Assembly: GCA_039621445.1 (NCBI GenBank)
Contig: CP154955.1
Coordinates: forward strand, 25,270,354-25,334,353
Reading direction: 5' to 3'
DNA length: 64,000 nt
From: Euglena gracilis
Taxonomy: Eukaryota; Euglenida; Euglenophyceae; Euglenales
Part shown: positions 32,435 through 42,138 of the stretch, one piece after another
How positions within the stretch are numbered: position 1 is the first letter of the stretch
Layout: each line of letters opens with the position of its first letter
Position numbers and translations under genes: made by a program
The notes under the pieces: model-generated
What the model was told of the DNA's origin: nothing
Database searches by the model: none
The model's input: only the letters and a program-made list of their open reading frames with translations

Positions 32435-32495
32435 TCCCACGACACAGGAAGGGGGAGGAAGGGACCAAGAGGGCGAAGCACAAGAAGATGGTGAG
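32395..32495. repeat. DIRS internal complementary region
   Basis: 32395-32430 is complementary to the left end (28245-28281). 32426-32493 is complementary to the right end (32737-32801). Together they template the joined ends of a circle, the hallmark of DIRS-1-type replication. Confidence 0.85.
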
Positions 32496-32643
32496 CCCAA
32501 CCCTCCCACCCCAAAAATCAGCAGAAAAAGAAAACCATCCCCATCGAGGGGGGGGCCCCCCACCAAGCGACCATGGGAAAGGGGGGGGGGGCGGGGCCAC
32601 GACGGTTCAGCTTCGCCAAGGTGTCGGAGGAGGCCACCTCATC

Positions 32644-32800
32644 GCCAACTCCGGCAACAAAGGCGCAGTAAGAAGCACCCCCCGCGCACGCACAAACACA
32701 CCACAACAGAACAGCCGGCAAGGAAAGCAGGACCTCACCATCTTCTTGTGCTTCGCCCTCTTGGTCCCTTCCTCCCCCTTCCTGTGTCGTGGGAGTCCGA
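32644..32800. repeat. DIRS right inverted terminal repeat
   Basis: The first 99 bp invert the left repeat. The last part, CATCTTCTTGTGC..GGGAGTCCGA, is complementary to the internal region. Confidence 0.85.
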
Positions 32801-34786
32801 AAACACGACAAATAGGAAAAAAAACCTGTTTTAAACAACGTGTTTAAAAACAGCCCGGGAACCTTGGCCACAGATCCCCCCCGAGAAAATTTTGTTCCTA
32901 CGCCAATGGGTCGACGGTGCATTCACCAAGGTGCCAACGTCTAGCAATGTCTATGTTTTTTCCTGCTTGTTTTTTTTTTGTTTTTGTGCAACGGTGTCGG
33001 GTGCTGCTTTGGCGACCCTTCCTTGTCGGCCGCCACTCTCTTGGTGACCTCATAGAATATTTTCACGGCGGATAGCACAACTTCACACTGACTGTGCCCC
33101 GGGCCCAGGGAGATGTCTCTTTTGGCCCTCGCCAAAGGAGAACCTCCTCCTGACTCCTGTGCGCTCACAGGTCAGCGGTAGGGGGTGGTTCGGGACGCGG
33201 GGGGGGGGGACGCGGGGGGGGGGGACCAGCGGTGCAAATATTGGCAAATGACAAGGGTTTCTGACAGACATTTGACATAAATATGACATTTAGACATTTG
33301 TCAGCTTGTGAGATCAATGAGAAGCCTGAAAGATATCAGAAGACGCTGACTTCTCTTGGCATCCAGCTCTCCTCTGATGACAAAGGTTTACCAAATAATG
33401 CTATTCCCCCCCCCCCCCCACAATTGACACCCCCCCATAATTGACACCCCCCCCCGACCGAAAATTTTTTCAGCCGCTCGCGTCCACGGACCAAGGGGTT
33501 TGTCAGGAGTCCCTTGTATTTTGCCTTGTATGTTCGGACCCCCCCCATAATTGACACCCCCCCCATAATTGACATCATTCTGTGCTACCCTGCTATCCTC
33601 TGGGGCGGACATTAATTCAAGCCGGGCGATTCCTTACGGAGAACGCGAATATTTGACAGGCTGGCCCAAAACCGGCCAGCACAAATGTCCACCACATCTG
33701 GCCCAAACCCGCCCCAAAGATGTGGCACCAAAAAAATGATTGAAATCTTTGTAAATCACATGCCAGTTTTGGGCCAGATGTGGTGGCCAGTTTTGGGCCA
33801 GCACATCTGGCCAGTTTTGGGTCAGATGTGTGGCCGGTTTTGGGCCAGCACATCTGGCCAGTTTTGGGCCAGATGTGGTGGCCAGTTTTGGGCCACAGGT
33901 CGTAGCAGTTTTGGGCCACAGGTCGTGGCCAGTTTTGGGCCACAGGTCGTGGCAGTTTTGGGCCACAGGTTTGTGGCCAGTTTTGGGCCACAGGTTTGTG
34001 GTCAGCTTTGGGCCACAGGTCGTGGAGTTTTGGGCCACAGGTCGTGGCCAGTTTTGGGCCAGAGGTCGTGGCCAGTTTTGGGCCACAGTTTTGTGGCCAG
34101 TTTTCGGCCACAGGTGGTGGCACCGCCCGTTTTCTCAACACGCCCCCCCTCGCCTCCCCTTTGCAAACGCAAAAAAAATCGTTTCTCCGTTGTCCTTTTT
34201 TGTGTATGCTCTCAAGTGCTCTGGTTTTTTACAAAAAAAAAGTCACGAAATAGGTCCCGTTGTGAACAAAACAGTTAACCTCTTGGACGCCGGGGCCAGT
34301 TCATGTGGGCAGAACTGCCGATATGCCCAACACCAGGCACTGAGTACCACCATCACCGGCGGGGGCTAAGGCTGAAAAAATGGGCGGAACGACGGAGCCA
34401 CGGGCAGCAAAAATGCTCTATGGGCCTCGACGCAATCCCGATGACAAAAACCCCGTCAAAAACTCCCTGGATTTCTGACTGACAAGGATAAATGTCTGTA
34501 AAAAAAACCCTGACAAATGTCCTCCTTTTTGATGACCGCACTGCTGCGGGGGGGGGGGCGCGGGGGGGGGACCGCGGGGGGAACCATGGCCCAACCATCC
34601 CCACACGTTTTGACATCAATCAAATTTGCATGTAATTTTCCTTTTGTCGACCAAAAAACGTGCCCGGCCAAAATCCGGGACGTGGGGGGGACGCGGGGGG
34701 GGACGGGGGGGGGGGACGCGGGGGGAACACCCCTGTACAGGGGGTAGCTTTAAATCGTACGACACTTAATTCGGTTTGACATTTAA
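32801..34786. other. no supported gene; minisatellite and inverted C-tract repeats
   Basis: 33405-33572 has CCCCATAATTGACACCCC units in direct repeat on both sides of a GACCGAAAATTTTTTC core. 33185-33230 and 34545-34735 are G-runs broken by ACGCG. The TTTTGGGCCA minisatellite is listed separately. Confidence 0.5.
33657..34115. repeat. minisatellite CCAGTTTTGGGCCACAGGTCGTGG
   Basis: About twenty units of 20-24 bp with CACAGGTCG, CAGATG or CACATCTGG spacers. Same unit as 24921-25115. Confidence 0.9.
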
Positions 34787-34955
34787 CTCACAACATTGAA
34801 TACCTTGAGTTCTCTGAGTGTCACTTTTCACTGAAATCCTTCGAAATCCCAGATTTGACCTTCAAAATGCCAAACTTCTGAAATCTTCCGACGGAAGTTC
34901 CACCAGTAAAAACCAACCAAAGGCATCAAATCAAAGTCTTCCAAGACGAACGAGG
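34787..34955 (-). repeat. inverted fragment of an element-B LTR
   Basis: Reverse complement of 44735-44894: the 3' part of the element-B LTR plus the first bases after it. It includes the C-terminal half of the LTR's small open frame (LVGFYWWNFRRKISEVW..). It meets the pol fragment at 34950 over a shared CGAGG. Confidence 0.85.
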
Positions 34956-35525
34956 AGCGGAGACCGAGGACGTGGACGACGAAGGTGGTGGCGTACGACG
35001 GCTGCATCAGCACGGATCTGATCCTGGGGTATCCATGGCTCCGGGAGAACCGGCTGGATGTCCAGCCATGGCGCGACACCTTGCAGCTCCACGCGGACCC
35101 CAAGTGGATCCTGAGGCGGCGTGGAGACGAAGAGAAGAAGGAGGAAGATGATGATGAAGACGAAGACGAGCTGGACGGCTACCTCTCCACGGTGAAGAAG
35201 ATGCGGCAGCTGACCACGGACGAGGCAGCAGTCCGAGAAGTGGCGATGATGCTGAAGGAGGCCGAAGAAGCGGCGAAGGCGGTGCGAGGGGTGGTGGAGA
35301 CGGAAGATGATGTCGACCATCCCTTGGCGCGGCAGCTGCGGGACGAGATCATCAACGAGTTCGAAGGCCGGGTGTTCCGTGAGCGGGTCTGGCCGTGTCC
35401 CCCGGCGCGGGGCACCCATGGGAAGGCAGTGCTGAGGCTGAAGCCGGGAGCAACCCCAGTGGTGGGCCGGATCATCAACCTCAAGGGCGAGCGGCTGGAG
35501 GCCCTGAGGGAGATGGAGAGGGGAG
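34950..35525 (+). pseudogene. element-2 pol 3' fragment, upstream copy
   Basis: Matches 41471-42045 except for one extra G near 35510. It encodes the end of the protease domain (STDLILGYPWLRENRLDVQPW) and the linker ending ATPVVGRIINLKGERLEALREM, which in the gypsy element at 52-57 kb leads straight into RT. Here it runs into the purine tract before the LTR, so the RT-integrase deletion is also present in this copy. It is cut at its 5' side by the inverted element-B fragment. Confidence 0.85.
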
Positions 35526-36161
35526 AGTTGGCGGACCGGCCGCTGCACCTTCCATTGCCACTATAACAGCCTGCTGTTGTATATAGCGAACCACTGCGCT
35601 AATTCAGCATCAAAATAGCGCAAACCGCTCTCTAACTGTTCTGTTTTTCACTGCAGGCTCCCTCTTTTTACCCATGGTTTCAATTCAAGATTGTGCCTGC
35701 TGAATCAAGACCAAGGTCAAATTATATCAATTTTCAAGGATTTTTAAGGCAATTCAAAGAAAGGCACTGGAGCCAAGGAAGTGCAAAAGTTCAAGAAAGT
35801 CAAAAATCCAAGGGCGGAGCAAGCAAAAGATTACAAAGATTGGTTATCTGCTGGCGCAGGAGAGCAGTACAAGCCAAAAAGGTGTTGGTGCTGGGGTATC
35901 TGAAGCCTAGGGGAGGGCAACCAGGCCTTTTCCTAAACCCCCCCCACTGCCGGAAGGGACGCCAAGCCGGACTCCCCCCTCCAACCACTCCCCAAAAAGG
36001 AGGGCCTTCGGTCCCCGGGAAAAAATCCTACGTGGGAAGGGGAGTATCCCGAACCTACCCCTCTCCCCAGAGCCCATCGCGCCTACCCCCCACGCCGCCG
36101 GTACCCCCTCACGGACCCCCGGGAGTGAAGGCTGGGCAAAAACAACATCATTCGGGAAACT
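35526..36161 (+). repeat. element 2 left LTR
   Basis: Begins AGTTGGCGG and ends GGGAAACT, so the tips are AGTT/AACT rather than TG/CA. A polypyrimidine-CAG acceptor (GTTTTTCACTGCAG) at about 35656 opens a long frame that is open nearly to the LTR end (PAESRPRSNYINFQGFLRQF). Confidence 0.85.
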
Positions 36162-36172
36162 GGTAGCAGAGG
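36161..36172 (+). promoter_or_regulatory. primer-binding site, initiator-Met tRNA type
   Basis: TGGTAGCAGAGG directly at the LTR end is complementary to the last 12 nt of an animal-type initiator tRNA-Met (..CCUCUGCUACCA). It would prime minus-strand DNA synthesis. Confidence 0.8.
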
Positions 36173-36217
36173 TTTTTCACAGAACAAAATTTCCTTGGAA
36201 CAAACCACACCGACAAG

Positions 36218-39200
36218 ATGGATCCGGCTCCCCAGGCTCACCCCGCCCCGGTGGTGGGTGTCCCCCACCATGGGACTCCCCAACACGAAAAAGACCGCCC
36301 CATACCCAATCCCAATCCCCCGCACACGCATGCCGCTGCTCAGTCCCCCTCAGCGTGCACAGCAGAAAAAGAATCCCCCATTTCCCCGCCTAGCCCCGCT
36401 CAAGAAAAGGCGATAAGCCCAAACCCCCAGCTCCCATTCAGCCCAAACCCCCAGCTCCCATTCCCACTCCAGCTCACATTCCCCATCCTGTCCACCCCAT
36501 CCCCACCCTCGTACCTGTCCCAGTGTTTGCTTACCACCCCAGCAGCCACGCCGTCCCCGGGGAGGTCCGCGGCGGCATTCGCGGCGGGGTCCGCGGCGGC
36601 ATCCGCGGCGGCGTCCGCGGCGGCGTTCGCGCTGGTGCCGCTCCAGCTGCCGGAGCTGGAGTCCCCGCGGGACGCCACCCCGCTGCGGGCCCGCTTCCCG
36701 CTGCTGGCCGCGGCGGGGGCGGCGCTGCTGTTCTCCCCCACCACCCCCAGAGGGAGCCGCAAGGGGGATCAAAGGGTGTGGGGGGAACGAACCCCCTTTT
36801 CTGAAGCCTCATCGTCCCACCGGCCGCTCAAGATGCCAAGGATCGTGGATGAGATGGACGAGGACGCGACGGGTGTGGAGTATGACCAGGCAGAGGAGAC
36901 GTACGAGCAGACCCTCGAGATGTACGACGAGGCGGAGCCCGCAGGTGAGGGATACGAGGAAGATATGGCCCCCGAGATGTACCAGGAGGAGATGGGTGCC
37001 GGGGATGAAGTCCCGGTACAAGACCAGCCCATGCAGGACGAGTATCCCGGGGTGTCGGAGGAGGTGGCGGTGTGGCTGACGAGCCGCATCGACGCCGTGG
37101 GCGCCCAAGTCCGCGGCGTGGAGGCGAGTCTCGGGCAGGTGGTGGCCCAGCTCGACCTCCTGGGCAACCGCACCCGGGAGATGTGGGATGACTGGCCCAC
37201 CGCGGCGCTGGAGGAGATGGACAAGGAGATCAAGGCCACGAAGGATGCGTCCGCGGCGGCCTATCGGCAAGTGGCGGAGGGGCAAGGCAAGGTCATCGCG
37301 CAGTTCATGGAGACCATCCAAGCCCAGCACGGACGGCTCGAGGGCCAAGTGGCGCAAGCCAAGGCGGCCGCCCGAAAGGCGGCGGATGAGGCGGCCCAAG
37401 CAATCGCCGCCGTGCAGGCTGAGCACCGATGCCGCGAGGCAGAGGTGCAAGGCTTGACGGCGATGGTGCGTGCCGGCCCCGGCGAGGGTGCGGCCCGGGT
37501 GGTGGACCCGGAAACGGCAGTGGAGGTGGCCCGTCTCCGGGGAGCCATGGTGACGCGGGATCAGATCGCCACGGTGGTGCGGCAGATGGAGGAGCGACTG
37601 CAGCGGATGGAGCTCAACTCCAAGACCGAGATCCCGGCGTTGCAGGTGCAATATTTCAACAAGCTGGCCGACCGGATATCCGTGGAGTTGGAGGGCAAGT
37701 GCAGGGTGTACTTGGAGAAGGCCCTCCGGGAAGTGGACCAAGTGGTGACGGCGCTGTTCAGGGACATTCAGATGGCAAAGGAGGAGATCAAGCAGTGGAA
37801 TGTCAAGATGTCCGGTCTCCGCCCAGCCGGGGGACCCCCGGTGTCCTCGGCGGCTCAGACCACGCCGCCAACCCGAGGGGCAGCCGATCCCTACCAATCC
37901 GCCCCCCAGCCTGCATCGGCGGGGGCGGCCCGAGCCCCGGCTGAGCGGTCCTCATCGTCAACAACCGCGCGCCCGGCAAGGGAAGGGATATCCATGCCGC
38001 AATCCGCGTATGCATTCCCCCGCCGATCGAGCACCGCCGCAGTCATCCGAGCAGAGCCGCTGTCCGTGTCCCAGCGCCAATCGTCGTCCTCCGCGGCCCA
38101 ACGTGCACCATCCCATCCGCAACCGTCCCGCGCGCAAGTGCAGCAGTCCGCGCTGTCGTCGCATCCGTCTGCACCGGCATCGCGACCCGCCAGCACCGCC
38201 GCCCCACCAGCGCACCGAGCAGCGCAGCATCCGGCATCACACCCGCAAGCCGCAACCACCGCCCTGTCCAAGCCGTCAGCACCGGTTTCGGTGCCGGTGG
38301 CTGCTGCCCAGTCTGTCCGAGTCCAAGTCCGACCCGTCTCCCAAGTCTCTGTGCCCGTGTCAAGCCAGCCCCTGGGTGCCGAAGGCACTGAACCGCAGTG
38401 TGCCGAAGGCACGGTGTACCAGCAAGCCGTCCATCCCAACCCATCGCATGCCATGCATAAGACCCCCGCGGTGGCGTTCGCCACCGGGGTGTCTCCCCAG
38501 CCAGCCATGCAGCCATCAGCCCACCCTGCCGGCGGGCCCCCGCCGGTGATGCAGTCTGCGGTGCCGGCTGCGACTGCGGCCACACCAGCGGACCCAGCCA
38601 ATCCGCCCGCGTCGCGGCTCCGACCGGAGCTGCGGCTCGTGCGATCCCGCCCGGTGCGGGCGAGTGCAGCACCGATGCTCCTCATGCGTGCGGGGGCGAG
38701 TGTGCCCGCACCCGTGAGGGGAACCGCCATCCGAGAAGTCCAAGCAACCACCCTGCCGCTGGGGGCTCCCCAGCTGCAGATCCTGCCACCGAACCTCCTG
38801 GATGCGCTCGGGGGGAGGCATCCGGGCCGGTTCTCGGGTAACGCCGAGGACTGGCCCCAATGGAGGCGGCGGTGGCTCCCGTACCTCCGCGAGGTGGAGG
38901 GGATGGTCCCCCTCCTCAGCGAGGCGCAGCGGGTGGCGCTGCTGCGGAGTACGGTGGACGAGGCGACGGCGTTGCACATCGACCTGATGGTGGAGACCTA
39001 CCCGGAGATGCCGTTCGAGGAGCTGTGGGCGAGGCTGGACCTCGAGCTGGGTGGAGACGACCGAGAAGCACTACGAAGGAAGCTCCGTCACCTCAAGGTG
39101 GTGACGCGGGGCAAGCTGACGGAGCGCGAGTGGCGGGAGTACTTCGCCAACGCCAAGGCGCTGGCGATGCAGATCGGGGACATGACGGACGTGGAGCTAG

Positions 39201-39967
39201 CCCGCCTGGTGGTGGACCAGCTGGGCCAGCCATGGAGGAAGCGGCTGGCCCATGAAGAGGATCGGCGCCGTGATCACGCTGCGCTGGTCCTGGAAGGCCT
39301 ACCGGAGGATGTGACGGTGGCGGAGGCGACGGAGATGGTGGTGGAGGAGACGGGCGTCGTGCCGAAGAAAGTGGATCGCCAAGGCAGAAGAATCAAGGTG
39401 GTCCCGGCGGACGATGACCACCGGGCGGCCATCAAGGCGGTGTACGACCGGCAGAAGCTGTCTGGTGGAGCCATCGTCCGGGTGGCCCCGGACACCGTGG
39501 AGTTCACCGCCACCCAAGTCAACGACCGCATGGTGCGGTGGCTGAGGGTGGACCAGCGGGCCGCCACCATGGGCGATCCCGAGCCGGCCCACCGCAAACC
39601 GGCGGCACCCACAAGAAGGCAGCGGGAAGTGGATGTCGAAGATGAAGATGACGAGACCGACACCAAGGCCAATCAAGGAGTCCAGGAGGAGTCCAACATC
39701 AAGGAAGTGAAGAAGGAAGCGGTGAAGAAAGAAAAGGAAGGTGAAGCGAAGAAGGTGGACGAGACCAAGGACTCCAACGATGCCCAAGGCTGGGCTGGCC
39801 GAGGCAAAGGCAATCAGCAGCCGTGGAATGAAGGATGGACCGGCAAAGGTGAAGGCAAGGGGAAAGATGGTGGAAAAGGCAAAGGCAAGGGTAAGGGGAA
39901 AGGCAAAGGCGGCGAGAAAGGTTCCGGCAAAGGAGAAGCGGCCGGGACGACATCGACGCAGCAATGA
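36218..39967 (+). CDS. element 2 gag polyprotein
   Basis: 1,249 codons from the first ATG after the primer site. Order: Pro/Ala-rich N-terminus (to about 200), acidic EYDQAEETYEQ segment, Ala/Glu-rich coiled coil (about 280-530), Pro/Ser/Ala-rich low-complexity linker with RGD-free repeats (about 540-850), then a gag core at about 870-1060. That core reads FSGNAEDWPQWRRRWLPYL, ELWARLDLELGGDD and KLTEREWREYFANAKAL. The gypsy gag at 48-50.8 kb has the same core pattern. The tail is acidic/basic and ends in GKGKGKGKGKGKGG, a Lys/Gly RNA-binding tail in place of a CCHC knuckle. Gag packages the element RNA. It stops at TGA 39965 in a readthrough-type context. GC-rich codon use is unlike the neighbouring AT-rich DNA. 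Confidence 0.85.
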   Translation: MDPAPQAHPAPVVGVPHHGTPQHEKDRPIPNPNPPHTHAAAQSPSACTAEKESPISPPSPAQEKAISPNPQLPFSPNPQLPFPLQLTFPILSTPSPPSYLSQCLLTTPAATPSPGRSAAAFAAGSAAASAAASAAAFALVPLQLPELESPRDATPLRARFPLLAAAGAALLFSPTTPRGSRKGDQRVWGERTPFSEASSSHRPLKMPRIVDEMDEDATGVEYDQAEETYEQTLEMYDEAEPAGEGYEEDMAPEMYQEEMGAGDEVPVQDQPMQDEYPGVSEEVAVWLTSRIDAVGAQVRGVEASLGQVVAQLDLLGNRTREMWDDWPTAALEEMDKEIKATKDASAAAYRQVAEGQGKVIAQFMETIQAQHGRLEGQVAQAKAAARKAADEAAQAIAAVQAEHRCREAEVQGLTAMVRAGPGEGAARVVDPETAVEVARLRGAMVTRDQIATVVRQMEERLQRMELNSKTEIPALQVQYFNKLADRISVELEGKCRVYLEKALREVDQVVTALFRDIQMAKEEIKQWNVKMSGLRPAGGPPVSSAAQTTPPTRGAADPYQSAPQPASAGAARAPAERSSSSTTARPAREGISMPQSAYAFPRRSSTAAVIRAEPLSVSQRQSSSSAAQRAPSHPQPSRAQVQQSALSSHPSAPASRPASTAAPPAHRAAQHPASHPQAATTALSKPSAPVSVPVAAAQSVRVQVRPVSQVSVPVSSQPLGAEGTEPQCAEGTVYQQAVHPNPSHAMHKTPAVAFATGVSPQPAMQPSAHPAGGPPPVMQSAVPAATAATPADPANPPASRLRPELRLVRSRPVRASAAPMLLMRAGASVPAPVRGTAIREVQATTLPLGAPQLQILPPNLLDALGGRHPGRFSGNAEDWPQWRRRWLPYLREVEGMVPLLSEAQRVALLRSTVDEATALHIDLMVETYPEMPFEELWARLDLELGGDDREALRRKLRHLKVVTRGKLTEREWREYFANAKALAMQIGDMTDVELARLVVDQLGQPWRKRLAHEEDRRRDHAALVLEGLPEDVTVAEATEMVVEETGVVPKKVDRQGRRIKVVPADDDHRAAIKAVYDRQKLSGGAIVRVAPDTVEFTATQVNDRMVRWLRVDQRAATMGDPEPAHRKPAAPTRRQREVDVEDEDDETDTKANQGVQEESNIKEVKKEAVKKEKEGEAKKVDETKDSNDAQGWAGRGKGNQQPWNEGWTGKGEGKGKDGGKGKGKGKGKGKGGEKGSGKGEAAGTTSTQQ

Positions 39968-39970
39968 CGG
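39962..39970 (+). promoter_or_regulatory. candidate UGA readthrough site at gag end
   Basis: CAA-TGA-CGG. UGA-CGG is a known plant-virus-type readthrough context. The gag frame stays open after it from 39968 to 40432 and reads EYEEEGWRLVQRKRRGRK. Confidence 0.55.
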
Positions 39971-40077
39971 GGCCGTCCAGGTCCCGAGGGGAAGGGCCTG
40001 GACCGGCAGTCAACCCCCCAGCCGACATCCGCACCAGGGACGAGGCTGGTAAGAGCAGTGGAGTATGAAGAAGAAGG

Positions 40078-42138
40078 ATGGCGGCTGGTCCAAAGAAAGA
40101 GAAGAGGCAGGAAGTCTCCAAAGGAAGGGGAGAGACCCTGCCTGCGGCAGGTGTCGAAGGCGAAGCCGACACCATCGTCCCCATCAACATCACCGAGCGT
40201 GCCGAAGGCGAAGGTGACATCATCGTCCTCATCAACGCCGACGACATCGGCAACGAAGACATCATCGACCTCATCAACGCCGACGGCATCGGCAACGAAG
40301 ACCGCATCGAGATCGAGTCTACCAAGATCCACGTCATCGCCATCAACAACACCGACAACACATCATCACCGAAGGCATCACCAAGTCTCCACAAGACACC
40401 ACCACAAGAAAGACAAGCACCGGCGAAGGAGGTGAAGAAAGCACCGGCAAAGAAGGAGAAGAAAGAGCCGGTGAAGAAGGCGGCGAAGGAAGAGAAGGAA
40501 AGATGGGCGCTGGACCTGTTCTCCGGAACGGGCAGTGTCAGAAGAGCGCTGGAGAAGATGGGCTTCAAGGTGATCAGCGTGGACTGGGACGAGAAGTGGA
40601 AGCCGGACATCGTGGCCGACGTGAGGAAGTGGAGGTACTGGGAACAGTACGCTCCCGGCTACTTCGAGGTCATCGCGGCGTCCCCGCCCTGTACCGAGTA
40701 CTCCGCAGGCCTCACCACCCGCAAGAGGAGGCTCCGCATGGCGGACGCGGTGGTGAAGGCCACGAGGGAGCTGGTGGAGTACTTGGCGCCTACGCGGTGG
40801 TGGATTGAAAACCCGAGGTTCGGCTTGCTGCGGTGGCGACGAGTCCTGCGCGGAGTGCGGTACGTGGATATCGACTACTGCCGCTTCGCGGAGTACGGGT
40901 ATCGCAAGCCGACCCGCTTCTGGGTCAGCGACGCGATGGCGAAGGAGCTGGACGACGTCATCTGTGGTGGGAAGTGCGGCAGCATGGTGGAAGGACCAGA
41001 CGGCGTACGACGACATCGGCTACAGCTGGGAGGCAGTGGTGGCGAGCGCAGGTGCACAAGGGAGGAGGCCTACCGCATCCCGGAGGGAGTGGTGCGGTAC
41101 CTGTGCCTGGGGGAGAAGGCACGGGAAGAAGTGGCGGCGGCGGAGGAGGCGAAGAAGGTGCGGAAGGTGGTGGTGCGACCGTGGCAGCACCTCCCGAACC
41201 GGCCGTTCACGGTCGGCCGGATGGAGCACCGTGGGGGGTGCTACCAGCTGCTGATGGACGTGGAGGTGGAGGCAGGCGGGATGAAGATCCAGGCGAAGGC
41301 CTTGATCGATACGGGGGCGCAGACCTCCCTTGTGAAGAAGGAGCTGTTCCCGGAGTCGGTGTTCCACGCGGCAACAAGACCCTTGGTGCTGCGCACGGTG
41401 AGCGGAGAAGCACTACCCGGAGGACAACGAGAAGCAGAGCTGAAGCTGTCCTTCGCGGCCCAGACCGACGACGAGGAGCGGAGACCGAGGACGTGGACGA
41501 CGAAGGTGGTGGCGTACGACGGCTGCATCAGCACGGATCTGATCCTGGGGTATCCATGGCTCCGGGAGAACCGGCTGGATGTCCAGCCATGGCGCGACAC
41601 CTTGCAGCTCCACGCGGACCCCAAGTGGATCCTGAGGCGGCGTGGAGACGAAGAGAAGAAGGAGGAAGATGATGATGAAGACGAAGACGAGCTGGACGGC
41701 TACCTCTCCACGGTGAAGAAGATGCGGCAGCTGACCACGGACGAGGCAGCAGTCCGAGAAGTGGCGATGATGCTGAAGGAGGCCGAAGAAGCGGCGAAGG
41801 CGGTGCGAGGGGTGGTGGAGACGGAAGATGATGTCGACCATCCCTTGGCGCGGCAGCTGCGGGACGAGATCATCAACGAGTTCGAAGGCCGGGTGTTCCG
41901 TGAGCGGGTCTGGCCGTGTCCCCCGGCGCGGGGCACCCATGGGAAGGCAGTGCTGAGGCTGAAGCCGGGAGCAACCCCAGTGGTGGGCCGGATCATCAAC
42001 CTCAAGGGCGAGCGGCTGGAGGCCCTGAGGAGATGGAGAGGGGAGAGTTGGCGGACCGGCCGCTGCACCTTCCATTGCCACTATAACAGCCTGCTGTTGT
42101 ATATAGCGAACCACTGCGCTAATTCAGCATCAAAATAG
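40078..42138 (+). CDS. element 2 pol: cytosine-C5 MTase-like domain plus aspartic protease
   Basis: 686 codons. After a Lys-rich linker, WALDLFSGTGSVRRALEKMG (about 40510) is motif I, the SAM loop. ISVDWDEKW follows, then ASPPCTEYS (about 40680) with the PC of motif IV, whose Cys is the nucleophile of C5-cytosine methyltransferases. RWWIENPRFG stands at motif VI, with ENP rather than ENV. VDIDYCRFAEYGYRKPTRFW ends the domain, which is short and lacks a clear target-recognition domain. A pepsin-like retroviral protease follows: KALIDTGAQTSLVKKE with the catalytic DTG at about residue 408. The sequence after the linker is read through the deletion into LTR and has no meaning. The frame is -1 relative to gag and its readthrough extension, so a frameshift or separate start (ATG 40078) is needed. 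Confidence 0.82.
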   Translation: MAAGPKKEKRQEVSKGRGETLPAAGVEGEADTIVPINITERAEGEGDIIVLINADDIGNEDIIDLINADGIGNEDRIEIESTKIHVIAINNTDNTSSPKASPSLHKTPPQERQAPAKEVKKAPAKKEKKEPVKKAAKEEKERWALDLFSGTGSVRRALEKMGFKVISVDWDEKWKPDIVADVRKWRYWEQYAPGYFEVIAASPPCTEYSAGLTTRKRRLRMADAVVKATRELVEYLAPTRWWIENPRFGLLRWRRVLRGVRYVDIDYCRFAEYGYRKPTRFWVSDAMAKELDDVICGGKCGSMVEGPDGVRRHRLQLGGSGGERRCTREEAYRIPEGVVRYLCLGEKAREEVAAAEEAKKVRKVVVRPWQHLPNRPFTVGRMEHRGGCYQLLMDVEVEAGGMKIQAKALIDTGAQTSLVKKELFPESVFHAATRPLVLRTVSGEALPGGQREAELKLSFAAQTDDEERRPRTWTTKVVAYDGCISTDLILGYPWLRENRLDVQPWRDTLQLHADPKWILRRRGDEEKKEEDDDEDEDELDGYLSTVKKMRQLTTDEAAVREVAMMLKEAEEAAKAVRGVVETEDDVDHPLARQLRDEIINEFEGRVFRERVWPCPPARGTHGKAVLRLKPGATPVVGRIINLKGERLEALRRWRGESWRTGRCTFHCHYNSLLLYIANHCANSASK
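42031..42045 (+). promoter_or_regulatory. element 2 polypurine tract
   Basis: AGATGGAGAGGGGAG directly before the right LTR. It would prime plus-strand synthesis. Confidence 0.75.

Larger units (their letters stand above)
28245..32800 (+). mobile_element. DIRS-like retrotransposon, about 4.56 kb
   Basis: DIRS elements copy themselves through a circular DNA that a tyrosine recombinase integrates, so they lack LTRs, integrase and target duplications. The diagnostic layout is all here. A left terminal repeat (28245-28366) is inverted at 32644-32742. An internal complementary region (32395-32495) has halves complementary to the outer left end and the outer right end. Between them lie gag, RT, RNase H, a Dam-like methyltransferase and a tyrosine recombinase. 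No flanking duplication is seen. Damage: one extra G in a G9 run shifts the RT frame, and a TAA interrupts the RNase H end. Either could be a sequencing slip or real decay. Confidence 0.88.

Noticed and set aside
36809-38979. Two 362-codon minus-strand frames opposite element-2 gag
   Set aside because: They mirror GC-rich coding DNA, show no domain, and the plus-strand frame has a clear gag core and matches element 3.
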